Shown here one piece after another: positions 1-5,576 of a stretch of 5,576 nt of DNA. Both the position numbers and the translations under genes were made by a program. The notes under the pieces were generated by a model. The model was not told where the DNA came from. It worked only from the letters and a program-made list of their open reading frames with translations, and ran no database searches. This DNA comes from a candidate division GN15 bacterium (lineage in GTDB: Bacteria; Zixibacteria; MSB-5A5; GN15; FEB-12): assembly GCA_014729205.1 (NCBI GenBank), contig WJKG01000040.1:1-5576 (forward strand), given 5' to 3'. Every line of letters starts with the position of its first letter. Position 1 is the stretch's first letter.

Positions 1-852
1 GTCATGGCCGGCACAAATGTCACAACCATCCGGAACCGCATCGCCATCGGCGTCGGCACTGTCGTCGTATCCCGGGCAGGCATCACAGCCGTCTGGCGTG
101 CCGTCACCGTCGGCGTCGAGATTATCGTCGAAGCCGAAGCAGACATCGCATCCGTCCGGTACACCGTCGCTGTCAATATCCGCCATATCGTCATAGCCTT
201 CGCAGAGATCGCACTCGTCACCAACTGAGTCACCGTCGGCGTCGTTCTGATCAGCGTTGGCTACAGTCGGGCAGTTGTCACATGCATCCGGTAAACCGTC
301 GCTATCCGTATCAATGTTGTCATCTCCGTTAGCACAGATGTCACAACCATTCGGTACACCGTCACCGTCGAGGTCCTGGGCGTCATCATAGCCCGGGCAC
401 TGATCGCATGGATCGCCGACGGTGTCATCATCGCTATCGGTTTGGTCGGCATTGGCGACCGTCGGGCAGTTGTCGCACAGATCCGGCACGCCGTCACCGT
501 CGGCATCGATGCTATCATCGAAGCCTTCGCAGACATCGCAGCCATTGGGTACGCCGTCACCATCGGTGTCGACATTGTCGTCGTAGCCTTCGCAGATGTC
601 GCAAGCATCACCGTAGCCGTCACCATCGACATCAGTCTGGTCAGCATTGGCAACGGTAACACAGTTGTCACAGGCGTTACCGATTCCATCGCCATCACTG
701 TCGGCCTGGTCGGGATTCTGAGTCGCAAGGCAGTTGTCGCAGTCGTCGCCGACTCCATCGCCGTCACCATCTTCCTGACCAGGATTGGGTGTCAACGGGC
801 AGTTGTCACTGGCGTCAACGATACCATCGCTGTCAGAATCGGTTTGGTCGTC
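1..852 (-). repeat. Thrombospondin type 3 (TSP3) calcium-binding repeat array, at least 13 units
   Basis: Residues 846-1129 of the protease form 13 consecutive Asp-rich repeats of the pattern D-x-D-x-D-G-x-(G/P)-(D/N)-x-C-D-x-C, the last one cut by the window edge. Units are 21 or 23 residues long, set by one of two linkers: a long one such as PTVANADQ, or a short one such as EGYDDN. Repeats 2-13 carry two cysteines in a C-D-x-C motif; repeat 1 has only the second. In TSP3 folds the Asp side chains wrap around Ca2+ and the cysteines form disulfides, making a stiff calcium-dependent rod, which would fit an extracellular spacer or anchor. Repeat 7 is the most degenerate (DSDDDTVGD). Because the array crosses the edge, the total number of repeats and the true C-terminal anchor or sorting signal cannot be seen. 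Confidence 0.93.
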
Positions 853-3387
853 ACACTCGAAGCGTACAACCTTGAAGGCGTCGACAGCCGCTTCTACAAC
901 GGATCCGGAACCCAGATCGGAAGCTTCGAATCGAACTTTCATCTGGGCGGTGGGGATCGTGATATCCTGCACCTGGAAACTATGGGTGAACCAGCCACCG
1001 TTGGCTTGATCCGCAGGACCAACCACTTCGACCGTATCCCATGATGCGCCGTTGTCGTTGGAAATCAAGACGTTGAACACATCGTTGTTCGGGTCGCCAC
1101 CATAACTGTTGGAGTACCAGCGGGCGTAGCTGATCTCGGCATTGCCACCGGAGAGGTCGATTGTCGGCGAGGTTAGATAGGTGTAACCACCATCGACATC
1201 GGAGTCACCGGCGAAGTTCTCGGTCAGATAGCACTGGCCGGAACCATCGTAGTCACTGGGCGGGTCTCCGCGGTCGCCGGCGGCAGGTATACCACGTTCC
1301 CAGTGACCTGTGGAGGCGTTGCCGCTGACGGTCCAGCCCATGCTGGTCTCGAAGTTGTCATCCATTATCGTGACAACACTGGTGGCAACAACCGCGGTGA
1401 AGGGATCCGTCGGTGCCGGGTCGTAGTAGGTGCCATAAGTGAGCTCGTCGGCGCTGACGTAGAAATCAACAACATCGTCGCAGCTACCGGCCGGAAGCGT
1501 GGCCTCGTATTCATCCGGCTGTACTTCGGTCATCGGCACTTCCGTGTAGGAGCCGCCGTTGATACGGTAATAAAGCTTGCCACTTCCCGAAACGGGCGTG
1601 CCGCCCAGCGTACCCGTAACGTGTACGTCAAAACTGGTCGGTTGGCCAGGTGTCAAAATCTCCGGCACACCATTGGGATAAGTGAAGGCCACACCCGGGA
1701 GGGGGGTGGACACATTGACCGCATTCCAGGCCTTGGACACCTGAACGGACCAGGCGCCGGTAGGATCGAGATCATCGGCTGCGGAGATGGTACCCAGTGC
1801 ACCGTTGTGATAATCTGTACTGGAGGTCCAGTAATAAGCGTTTGCACGGTAGGCAATAGCCATGGCGTTCTGGACGCCTATCCCCGTCACGGTGATGCCG
1901 TTGTGGCTGTCACCATCGGATAACAGGTAGAACCACTTGTTGCCGACGCCGCTGTTAGTGTGGACGCCGCAATAGTCGTTCAGCCAGCTCGGTGAGCATC
2001 CTTCGACATCAATCCAATAGGGGTCACCGGTACCGTACGTGTCGGGGTCACCATGGAGGTGCGGATCTGACATCGAGCGGAAGCCACTGCCACTGGTCTG
2101 GCCGTTCTCACCCATGTCCCAATCGGGGTTATCGAGAGTATCGTATTCGAACTCAAAGGCGGCGCCAATCATATCCGAGAACGACTCATTAAGGGCTCCC
2201 GGTTCCTTCTGGTAGACCAGCCCGGACGTATACTCGGTAACCGCATGGCCCCATTCGTGGGCGATAACATCGGGACACGATGCCAGCGAATTCCAACCTG
2301 TGCCCCAACTCCAGATGACAATGCGCGAGCCATCCCAGTAGGCATTGTTGTCGCCATCGCCGGAGTAGTTCACAATGGTCAACATCGAAGCACCAGCATC
2401 ATCATAGCCGTTGCGACCGAAGTTGTGCAACAGGTAGTCATAGGTCAGGCCCGTGAACATGTGGCCGTCAACGGCCGGAGCCTGGGTTGAGGTCGTCCAG
2501 AAGTTGTCGCTGTCGGTCGACACGGAGCCGGGCAGTGATGAGCCGGCGATATTGGTCTGAATCGTGTTACCGGCCGGCATCTGACCATCGTGACCGTGGA
2601 CATTGTTACCGGCCTGACGAGTGTAGTCGATGAGATAGTAGGTGGACCCGCTCTGCGAGACATCGAGCCACTGGGTAGTATCACCCAGCACGCGCACGCC
2701 GGAGCCCCAGACGTCGACATCGTTGATGCGGTTCGCCTTGTAGACGACATCACCGGTGCGAGCATCAACGAAGTACTCCCAGCGCCCAGGGGGGCTGTCG
2801 GAGAGCATGAAGAACCGCCAGGTCAGGTAGTGGTTGCCTTCCCAGGGGAAGACCACGAGCTCCGGAGCTTCATGCAGCTCGGTTTTCCCGAAAAAATCCT
2901 GGAGATCCCGGTCAGCAATCATCACCGCCTGGTCCGACTGCAGGCCGGGGGTGACGTCCAGGTCAATGTACGGCTCATAGGTTCCGTTGACCACGCTCAG
3001 CCGCCCATCGCGACCGAAGTGGGCGATTAGCTCGGAACCGATCACCCTGAGGTTCTTGTAAGTCTGCTCGAAACGCAGATGGCGCATGCCGAGGTCATCG
3101 ATATCCAATCGCTTAACCTTGAGTTCCTTGGCTGGATTGGGCATCCGGTAAGCACCTTTGTGAGTTTCGAAGTAGTCGATGGCCATGGCGGCCTCGTCGC
3201 CGCTCTTGACCGGAGTGGAGAGAGTTCCCTTGACGAATGTCGGTACACCCTGGACTCCCTGACGATACACGGTAACATCCGGGTTATCGCGTAGTTGGTT
3301 GGGGCCGATGTACCCATCCTCGTCGGACGCCGCGAACACCATACACGGTAACGCGACAAAAAGCAGCAATAGCGCCAGCTTCCTCAT
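1..3387 (-). CDS. Secreted M4 (thermolysin-family) zinc metalloprotease with TSP3 repeat tail, C-terminus outside window
   Basis: Predicted secreted endopeptidase. The frame is open for 1129 codons from ATG at 3387 to the window edge, so the C-terminus is missing. The start is supported by GGGAGGA just upstream and by a signal peptide (MRK, hydrophobic core, likely cleavage after VFA at residue 19; no lipobox). Domains in order: FTP propeptide (about 88-137), PepSY (about 150-220), M4 catalytic domain (about 225-560), Ig-like domain (about 565-660), MAM-like jelly-roll domain (about 675-845), TSP3 array (846-1129 and beyond). Zinc and catalytic residues are intact: HEWGH at 377-381, third ligand Glu401 in NESFSD exactly 20 residues after the second His, thermolysin-type NAYW at 348-351, and His476 in GVHTNSG matching thermolysin His231. 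The FTP and PepSY domains imply synthesis as an inactive zymogen. Known for the family: hydrolysis on the N-terminal side of bulky hydrophobic residues. The natural substrate is unknown; scavenging of external protein is a guess. Confidence 0.95.
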   Translation of the reverse strand, partial: MRKLALLLLFVALPCMVFAASDEDGYIGPNQLRDNPDVTVYRQGVQGVPTFVKGTLSTPVKSGDEAAMAIDYFETHKGAYRMPNPAKELKVKRLDIDDLGMRHLRFEQTYKNLRVIGSELIAHFGRDGRLSVVNGTYEPYIDLDVTPGLQSDQAVMIADRDLQDFFGKTELHEAPELVVFPWEGNHYLTWRFFMLSDSPPGRWEYFVDARTGDVVYKANRINDVDVWGSGVRVLGDTTQWLDVSQSGSTYYLIDYTRQAGNNVHGHDGQMPAGNTIQTNIAGSSLPGSVSTDSDNFWTTSTQAPAVDGHMFTGLTYDYLLHNFGRNGYDDAGASMLTIVNYSGDGDNNAYWDGSRIVIWSWGTGWNSLASCPDVIAHEWGHAVTEYTSGLVYQKEPGALNESFSDMIGAAFEFEYDTLDNPDWDMGENGQTSGSGFRSMSDPHLHGDPDTYGTGDPYWIDVEGCSPSWLNDYCGVHTNSGVGNKWFYLLSDGDSHNGITVTGIGVQNAMAIAYRANAYYWTSSTDYHNGALGTISAADDLDPTGAWSVQVSKAWNAVNVSTPLPGVAFTYPNGVPEILTPGQPTSFDVHVTGTLGGTPVSGSGKLYYRINGGSYTEVPMTEVQPDEYEATLPAGSCDDVVDFYVSADELTYGTYYDPAPTDPFTAVVATSVVTIMDDNFETSMGWTVSGNASTGHWERGIPAAGDRGDPPSDYDGSGQCYLTENFAGDSDVDGGYTYLTSPTIDLSGGNAEISYARWYSNSYGGDPNNDVFNVLISNDNGASWDTVEVVGPADQANGGWFTHSFQVQDITIPTAQMKVRFEASDLGSGSVVEAAVDAFKVVRFECDDQTDSDSDGIVDASDNCPLTPNPGQEDGDGDGVGDDCDNCLATQNPDQADSDGDGIGNACDNCVTVANADQTDVDGDGYGDACDICEGYDDNVDTDGDGVPNGCDVCEGFDDSIDADGDGVPDLCDNCPTVANADQTDSDDDTVGDPCDQCPGYDDAQDLDGDGVPNGCDICANGDDNIDTDSDGLPDACDNCPTVANADQNDADGDSVGDECDLCEGYDDMADIDSDGVPDGCDVCFGFDDNLDADGDGTPDGCDACPGYDDSADADGDAVPDGCDICAGHD
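121..705 (-). repeat. Three tandem 195-bp super-repeats within the TSP3 array
   Basis: Protein residues 895-959, 960-1024 and 1025-1089 are three successive 65-residue units, each made of one TSP3 repeat with a long linker (23 aa) followed by two with short linkers (21 + 21 aa). At the DNA level the block cagttgtc recurs with its last base at 279, 474 and 669, exactly 195 bp apart, and is accompanied by similar flanking sequence encoding the VANADQ linker. The unit appears to have been duplicated as a three-repeat cassette and then to have diverged. Further left, repeats 12 and 13 break the pattern with short linkers only. Confidence 0.85.
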
Positions 3388-3390
3388 GAG

Positions 3391-3397
3391 TCCTCCC
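3391..3397 (-). promoter_or_regulatory. Shine-Dalgarno of the M4 protease gene
   Basis: Read on the minus strand, GGGAGGA lies three bases before the ATG at 3387 (GGAGG is four bases away). It is a near-perfect anti-16S match and fixes the start, which also gives a clean signal peptide. Confidence 0.85.
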
Positions 3398-3491
3398 GGT
3401 GTGGGTAGTATGATTTGTTTTTCGTGTAGACGATTGGCGGAGTGCGTGGGGTCCTCGAATCGTCCCATGATGGATTACCTTAACATCATAA

Positions 3492-3519
3492 AAGATAACA
3501 GATTATCCCAATCTGTCAA
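3492..3519 (-). promoter_or_regulatory. Candidate sigma70-like promoter of the M4 protease gene
   Basis: On the minus strand a perfect -35 hexamer TTGACA (3514-3519) is followed after 16 bases by TATCTT (3492-3497), a 4 of 6 match to TATAAT. Transcription would start near 3485, leaving a leader of roughly 100 bases before the ATG. The -10 region reads TATCTTTT, which also resembles the Bacteroidetes -7 element TAnnTTTG in 7 of 8 positions including the free ones. The assignment rests on consensus matching only. Confidence 0.5.
3498..3516. promoter_or_regulatory. Dyad filling the spacer of the protease promoter, operator candidate
   Basis: The minus strand reads acagatt-gggat-aatctgt, a perfect 7-bp inverted repeat around 5 bases. 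It covers all of the 16-base spacer and the first three bases of the -35 hexamer as read on the plus strand. A protein bound here would block or reshape polymerase binding. It is not followed by a T tract and lies upstream of the inferred transcript start, so it is not a terminator for this gene. The binding factor is unknown. Confidence 0.4.
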
Positions 3520-3573
3520 TAGCATAACGGACCGCATTGCACCATTATGCCCAGTGCGCTCAGAAGTCGCTCT

Positions 3574-3620
3574 GACAAATAGTACGAAGGCTGTGCCCGT
3601 TTTGCGAGCACAGCCTTCGT
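3574..3620 (-). terminator. Rho-independent terminator of the glutathione peroxidase gene
   Basis: A perfect 13-bp inverted repeat, acgaaggctgtgc (3584-3596) with gcacagccttcgt (3608-3620), encloses an 11-base loop and starts 32 bases past the peroxidase stop codon. On the minus strand it is followed by ACTATTTGTC, a modest T-rich tail; the plus-strand side has no T run. The strong stem and its position favour a terminator that separates the peroxidase from the protease gene. Confidence 0.7.
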
Positions 3621-3652
3621 GAGGAGTGTATATGCTGTAGAGGGATAACTAC

Positions 3653-4279
3653 TTAACTGGATTTGGCCTCAAGCAGGTTACGTACATTCTCCGTCATCTC
3701 ATCGCTCAGCGGCTTAGTTTTCGACGGAAAGCGTTTGCTTAGCTTTCCGTCGCGGTCAATGAGGAACTTCGAAAAGTTCCACTGAATCTCGCCCGGATGC
3801 GGGGAGTCCTCAGTCAGGTAGACGAACAGCGGGTGCTTGTCGTCACCCTTGACGCTTACCTTGGACATCATCGGGAAGGTGACTCCGAAATTAGCTGAAC
3901 AGAACTCAGCAATCTGCTCATCGGTGCCCGGCTCTTGATTGCCGAAGCTGTTGGCGGGAAAGCCAATAACGACTAAGCCGGAGTCTTTGAACTGAGTATA
4001 GAGTTTCTGGAGACCATCGTACTGAGGCGTGTAACCACACTTACTGGCGGTATTGACCAGAAGCAAGACCTGGCCTTCGAAATCGGCCAAGTGAACAGTA
4101 TCGCCGGTAATTGTCTCCAGGGGGATGTGCAAGTAGTCAGGCGTGGGGTCCGTCGGCGTGCTCTCGGTCGATACTGTCTTGGCCTTTCCGTGCGCCACAT
4201 CGGCGTCTTTGTAACCGTCAGCCAGGGCTAAGCTGGCGATTCCGAGTATGATCAGGCTGACGGTCACTATCTTATACAT
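3653..4279 (-). CDS. Exported glutathione peroxidase family protein (Cys type, probably thioredoxin-dependent)
   Basis: A 208-residue thiol peroxidase reducing hydrogen peroxide and organic hydroperoxides. The ATG at 4279 was chosen because it gives a clean signal peptide (hydrophobic segment 4-19, cleavage after ALA at 20); the ribosome site is weak, and the frame stays open upstream only through the terminators of the previous gene. Residues 47-205 form the thioredoxin-like GPx fold. The catalytic tetrad is complete: Cys81 in NTASKCGYT (codon TGT, so not selenocysteine), Gln115 in FGNQEPG, and Trp167-Asn168 in QWNF. Cys127 in EFCSANFGVTFP matches the resolving cysteine of thioredoxin-dependent GPx enzymes. 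The middle cysteine usual in GFPCNQFG is Ala109 here (GFPANSFG), and Ser111 replaces the usual Gln. Residues 21-47 are a Ser/Thr/Pro-rich linker. It sits alone between terminators. The periplasmic or surface reductant cannot be inferred from the window. Confidence 0.95.
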   Translation of the reverse strand: MYKIVTVSLIILGIASLALADGYKDADVAHGKAKTVSTESTPTDPTPDYLHIPLETITGDTVHLADFEGQVLLLVNTASKCGYTPQYDGLQKLYTQFKDSGLVVIGFPANSFGNQEPGTDEQIAEFCSANFGVTFPMMSKVSVKGDDKHPLFVYLTEDSPHPGEIQWNFSKFLIDRDGKLSKRFPSKTKPLSDEMTENVRNLLEAKSS

Positions 4280-4309
4280 CGTATGTCCAGGCTGGTTGCT
4301 TGTTATCGC

Positions 4310-4327
4310 GTTAGTGTATCTACTAAC
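4310..4327. promoter_or_regulatory. 18-bp dyad GTTAGT-N6-ACTAAC upstream of the peroxidase gene
   Basis: A perfect 6-bp inverted repeat with a 6-bp spacer ends 31 bases before the peroxidase ATG. Dyads of this size commonly bind dimeric regulators. No convincing -35/-10 pair is visible; a poor candidate is TTAATG with GATACA overlapping the dyad on the minus strand. A role in peroxide or redox control is speculation. Confidence 0.35.
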
Positions 4328-4390
4328 CCCACGAACCCCATTAACTCCTCTAAGGTTCCCGGAAGATGGGCGGTTTTCCTTCCGACTCGC

Positions 4391-4433
4391 AGACAAAGAA
4401 AGCGGCCATCTCGACCGAAATCGAAATGGCCGC
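4391..4433 (-). terminator. Second of two tandem terminators after the dockerin gene
   Basis: gcggccat (4402-4409) pairs perfectly with atggccgc (4426-4433); after one mismatch the stem continues for three more pairs (tcg/cga). On the minus strand the stem is followed directly by TTTCTTTGTCT. The plus-strand side lacks a T run, so the orientation is minus. It backs up the terminator at 4441-4480. Confidence 0.7.
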
Positions 4434-4440
4434 CCGTGCG

Positions 4441-4480
4441 AGATAAGAAAGCTGACCTGAGGTAGTAATCTTAGGTCAGC
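4441..4480 (-). terminator. First Rho-independent terminator of the dockerin gene
   Basis: gctgacct (4451-4458) pairs with aggtcagc (4473-4480), an 8-bp perfect stem that starts seven bases after the stop codon at 4488. On the minus strand it is followed by TTTCTTATCT. The arms extend imperfectly inward towards a small loop. Position, stem and T tail agree on a terminator reading leftward. Confidence 0.78.
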
Positions 4481-4487
4481 GGAAAGC

Positions 4488-5576
4488 TTACGGACACGGC
4501 ATAGGGGCGTCGCCGCCACTGAACAGGAACGCCACAAGGTACGTGACGTCGGCGATATTCACCGTGCCATCGGCGTTGACGTCAGCCTCATCGAGACAAC
4601 TCGGCTCCGTACCTCCGCTGAACAGATAGGCAACAAGCGCAGTAACGTCACTGATATTCACAGAATCACCCTGATCGCCGTCGACATTGCCGCGATTACC
4701 CTGACAGCAGCTTGCATCGTCCAGAACCGTCGAGCGCAGCGCCCATGAATCCACGGCAAAACAACCGGCATCCACCTGAATCTGGACTTCCTGGAATCCA
4801 CTGCCGGGGAACATGGCTCCGCAGTCGAAAGCGTATTCCCCGGGTTCAGTGATCTCGAAGGTGCCGTTCGGGATCTCGACGTCGCTGATCGTGAAGTTCA
4901 CAATCGCTGGCTCTTCAACAAAGGCGACAACTAGTCGCAACTGCATCGCCTGATGCCATGGCGTTATCTCCGGTACGAAGTGCGAAGCCGACAATTGCGA
5001 CGTACCGCACGCTCCCCACAAGGCCGGCACCTGATCTAACGTGAAGCCCGGCAGGTTGACGTCGTTCAACGTCACGAACGGGTCGGCAAGGAAGGCGAAT
5101 TCGTCCGGGCTGCCATCGGTACCACCGAGCGACCAGCCAGCGAAAGCCGCGATGTTACTCGGTGATTCGTCGTTCAGAGTATCGATCCGTGTGGTGGCGG
5201 TAAGGGCGTACTCCCCATCGTCATTGTGTACCCAGAAGGTCGTGGACTGGCCCGTATCAGCATTGACGTAACGGCGCTGATGCGTGGAGTCATAGCCAGC
5301 CGAACCTGGAATGTTCCAGTTCCAGACAGCCACCTTCTCTTTGGTGGCCCCGGTACCGTCGCCGGTGTCTTTGTAGACGGTGACATTACCACAGTGTTGT
5401 GGTCCACCGTCCCACTCGAGACACAACTGACCTCCTTTCGGAACGACGACCTTCTTCCAGTCGCAGAACTTCTTCATCTGGTGCCGTACCCAGATGTTAG
5501 ACCCGGCCCCATCGTTGTCGAGCGTATCAATACGAGCGCGTACCTTCAGTGAGTCCCGAATCACACGCCAGCGGAC
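4488..5576 (-). CDS. Secreted-type protein of unknown function with C-terminal dockerin-type repeats, N-terminus outside window
   Basis: 362 residues and a TAA are present. The frame is open to the right edge, so the start and any signal peptide lie outside; the GTG at 5564 has no support as a start because coding sequence of the same character continues past it. I do not recognise the body. It is rich in Asp, Gly, Thr and aromatic residues, has scattered cysteines, and looks like beta-sandwich extracellular modules. A motif RIDTLxxD...SNI occurs twice, at window residues 15 and 130. Window residues of roughly 220-290 (from PAIVNFTISDVEIPNG) look Ig-like. The last 65 or so residues are a dockerin-type pair: GNVDGD...VNISDVTALVAYLFSGG and ADVNADGTVNIADVTYLVAFLFSGG, ending PCP. 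Dockerin EF-hand-like loops bind Ca2+ and in cellulosomes bind cohesins; no cohesin is visible here, so the partner is unknown. Tandem terminators follow. Confidence 0.85.
   Translation of the reverse strand, partial: VRWRVIRDSLKVRARIDTLDNDGAGSNIWVRHQMKKFCDWKKVVVPKGGQLCLEWDGGPQHCGNVTVYKDTGDGTGATKEKVAVWNWNIPGSAGYDSTHQRRYVNADTGQSTTFWVHNDDGEYALTATTRIDTLNDESPSNIAAFAGWSLGGTDGSPDEFAFLADPFVTLNDVNLPGFTLDQVPALWGACGTSQLSASHFVPEITPWHQAMQLRLVVAFVEEPAIVNFTISDVEIPNGTFEITEPGEYAFDCGAMFPGSGFQEVQIQVDAGCFAVDSWALRSTVLDDASCCQGNRGNVDGDQGDSVNISDVTALVAYLFSGGTEPSCLDEADVNADGTVNIADVTYLVAFLFSGGDAPMPCP
4494..4688 (-). repeat. Dockerin type I-like duplicated domain
   Basis: Two related 33-residue units lie at the protein's C-terminus. 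They are visible in DNA as the block ctgaacag at 4519 and again at 4618, 99 bp apart, with similar sequence on to gatattcac. The calcium loops read D-G-D-x-x-D-S-V-N-I-S-D and N-A-D-G-T-V-N-I-A-D, each followed by a hydrophobic helix ALVAYLF or YLVAFLF. The preceding CC-x-G-x-R-GN is typical of tails in FCB and candidate-phylum secreted proteins. Confidence 0.82.

Noticed and set aside
261..770. Minus-strand reading frame of 169 codons within the repeat array
   Set aside because: It is an out-of-frame reading of the same TSP3 repeats (rich in Met, Thr and Ala), whereas the true frame gives perfect calcium loops and continues for 1129 codons.
1..852. CRISPR-like or satellite DNA reading of the regular repeats
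   Set aside because: The repeats are diverged at the DNA level, keep a single open frame and encode TSP3 calcium loops; there are no identical repeats separated by unique spacers.
442..1044. Long plus-strand reading frame of 200 codons
   Set aside because: It is antisense to the TSP3 array. The regular Asp/Gly/Cys codons of the repeats leave the opposite strand free of stops; its protein is a low-complexity Val/Ile/Ala mirror with no ribosome site.
1303..1923. Plus-strand reading frame of 206 codons
   Set aside because: Antisense to the end of the catalytic domain and the Ig-like and MAM-like regions, which are clearly coding on the minus strand. No domain or ribosome site seen.
3522..3575. 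Further short inverted repeats (gcataa/ttatgc and tcaga/tctga) upstream of the protease promoter
   Set aside because: Arms of five or six bases are expected by chance in a stretch of this length.
4368..4435. Alternative pairing of gggcgg (4368-4373) with ccgccc (4430-4435), a possible antiterminator
   Set aside because: Six GC pairs across a 56-base gap are weak evidence, and no leader peptide or ligand-binding structure is visible to justify an attenuator.
4280..4537. N-terminal extension of the peroxidase to an ATG at 4537
   Set aside because: It would overlap the dockerin gene and run through both terminators, and would bury the signal peptide at residue 87. The ATG at 4279 gives a normal exported protein.
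5562..5564. GTG at 5564 as the start of the dockerin-tailed protein
   Set aside because: The same frame stays open to the window edge and the sequence after the GTG has no signal peptide, so the gene most likely begins outside the window.

Overview
The window carries three genes, all on the minus strand and all apparently encoding exported proteins. In transcription order (right to left) they are: a secreted protein of unknown function with a C-terminal dockerin-type domain (5' end outside the window), a small exported glutathione peroxidase, and a very large secreted M4 (thermolysin-family) zinc metalloprotease that runs off the left edge inside a thrombospondin type 3 calcium-binding array. 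No RNA genes, insertion sequences, CRISPR arrays or phage genes are visible.

The organism is most likely a Gram-negative-type bacterium of the FCB superphylum or a related candidate phylum (Zixibacteria-like). This is inference from style rather than from a marker gene: the C-terminal CC-x-G-x-R-GNVDGD dockerin-type tail and the M4 / Ig-like / jelly-roll / calcium-repeat architecture are familiar from genomes of that kind and from Planctomycetes. Base composition is moderately GC-rich.

Layout. 1-3387: M4 protease, 1129 codons present without a stop, with signal peptide, FTP and PepSY propeptide domains, catalytic domain, Ig-like domain, MAM-like jelly-roll domain and at least 13 TSP3 repeats. 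3388-3652: intergenic, with a Shine-Dalgarno, a sigma70-like promoter whose spacer is filled by a dyad, and a terminator for the peroxidase gene. 3653-4279: glutathione peroxidase with a signal peptide. 4280-4487: intergenic, with an 18-bp dyad and two tandem Rho-independent terminators. 4488-5576: C-terminal part of the dockerin-tailed protein.

The terminators between genes indicate three separate transcription units rather than one operon. The common thread is export, and in two of the three proteins calcium-binding repeats at the C-terminus. The most notable structure is in the TSP3 array: it has a 195-bp (65-residue) three-repeat super-period, and the type of linker before each repeat predicts a Gly or Pro within the calcium loop without exception in the 12 repeats that can be tested.
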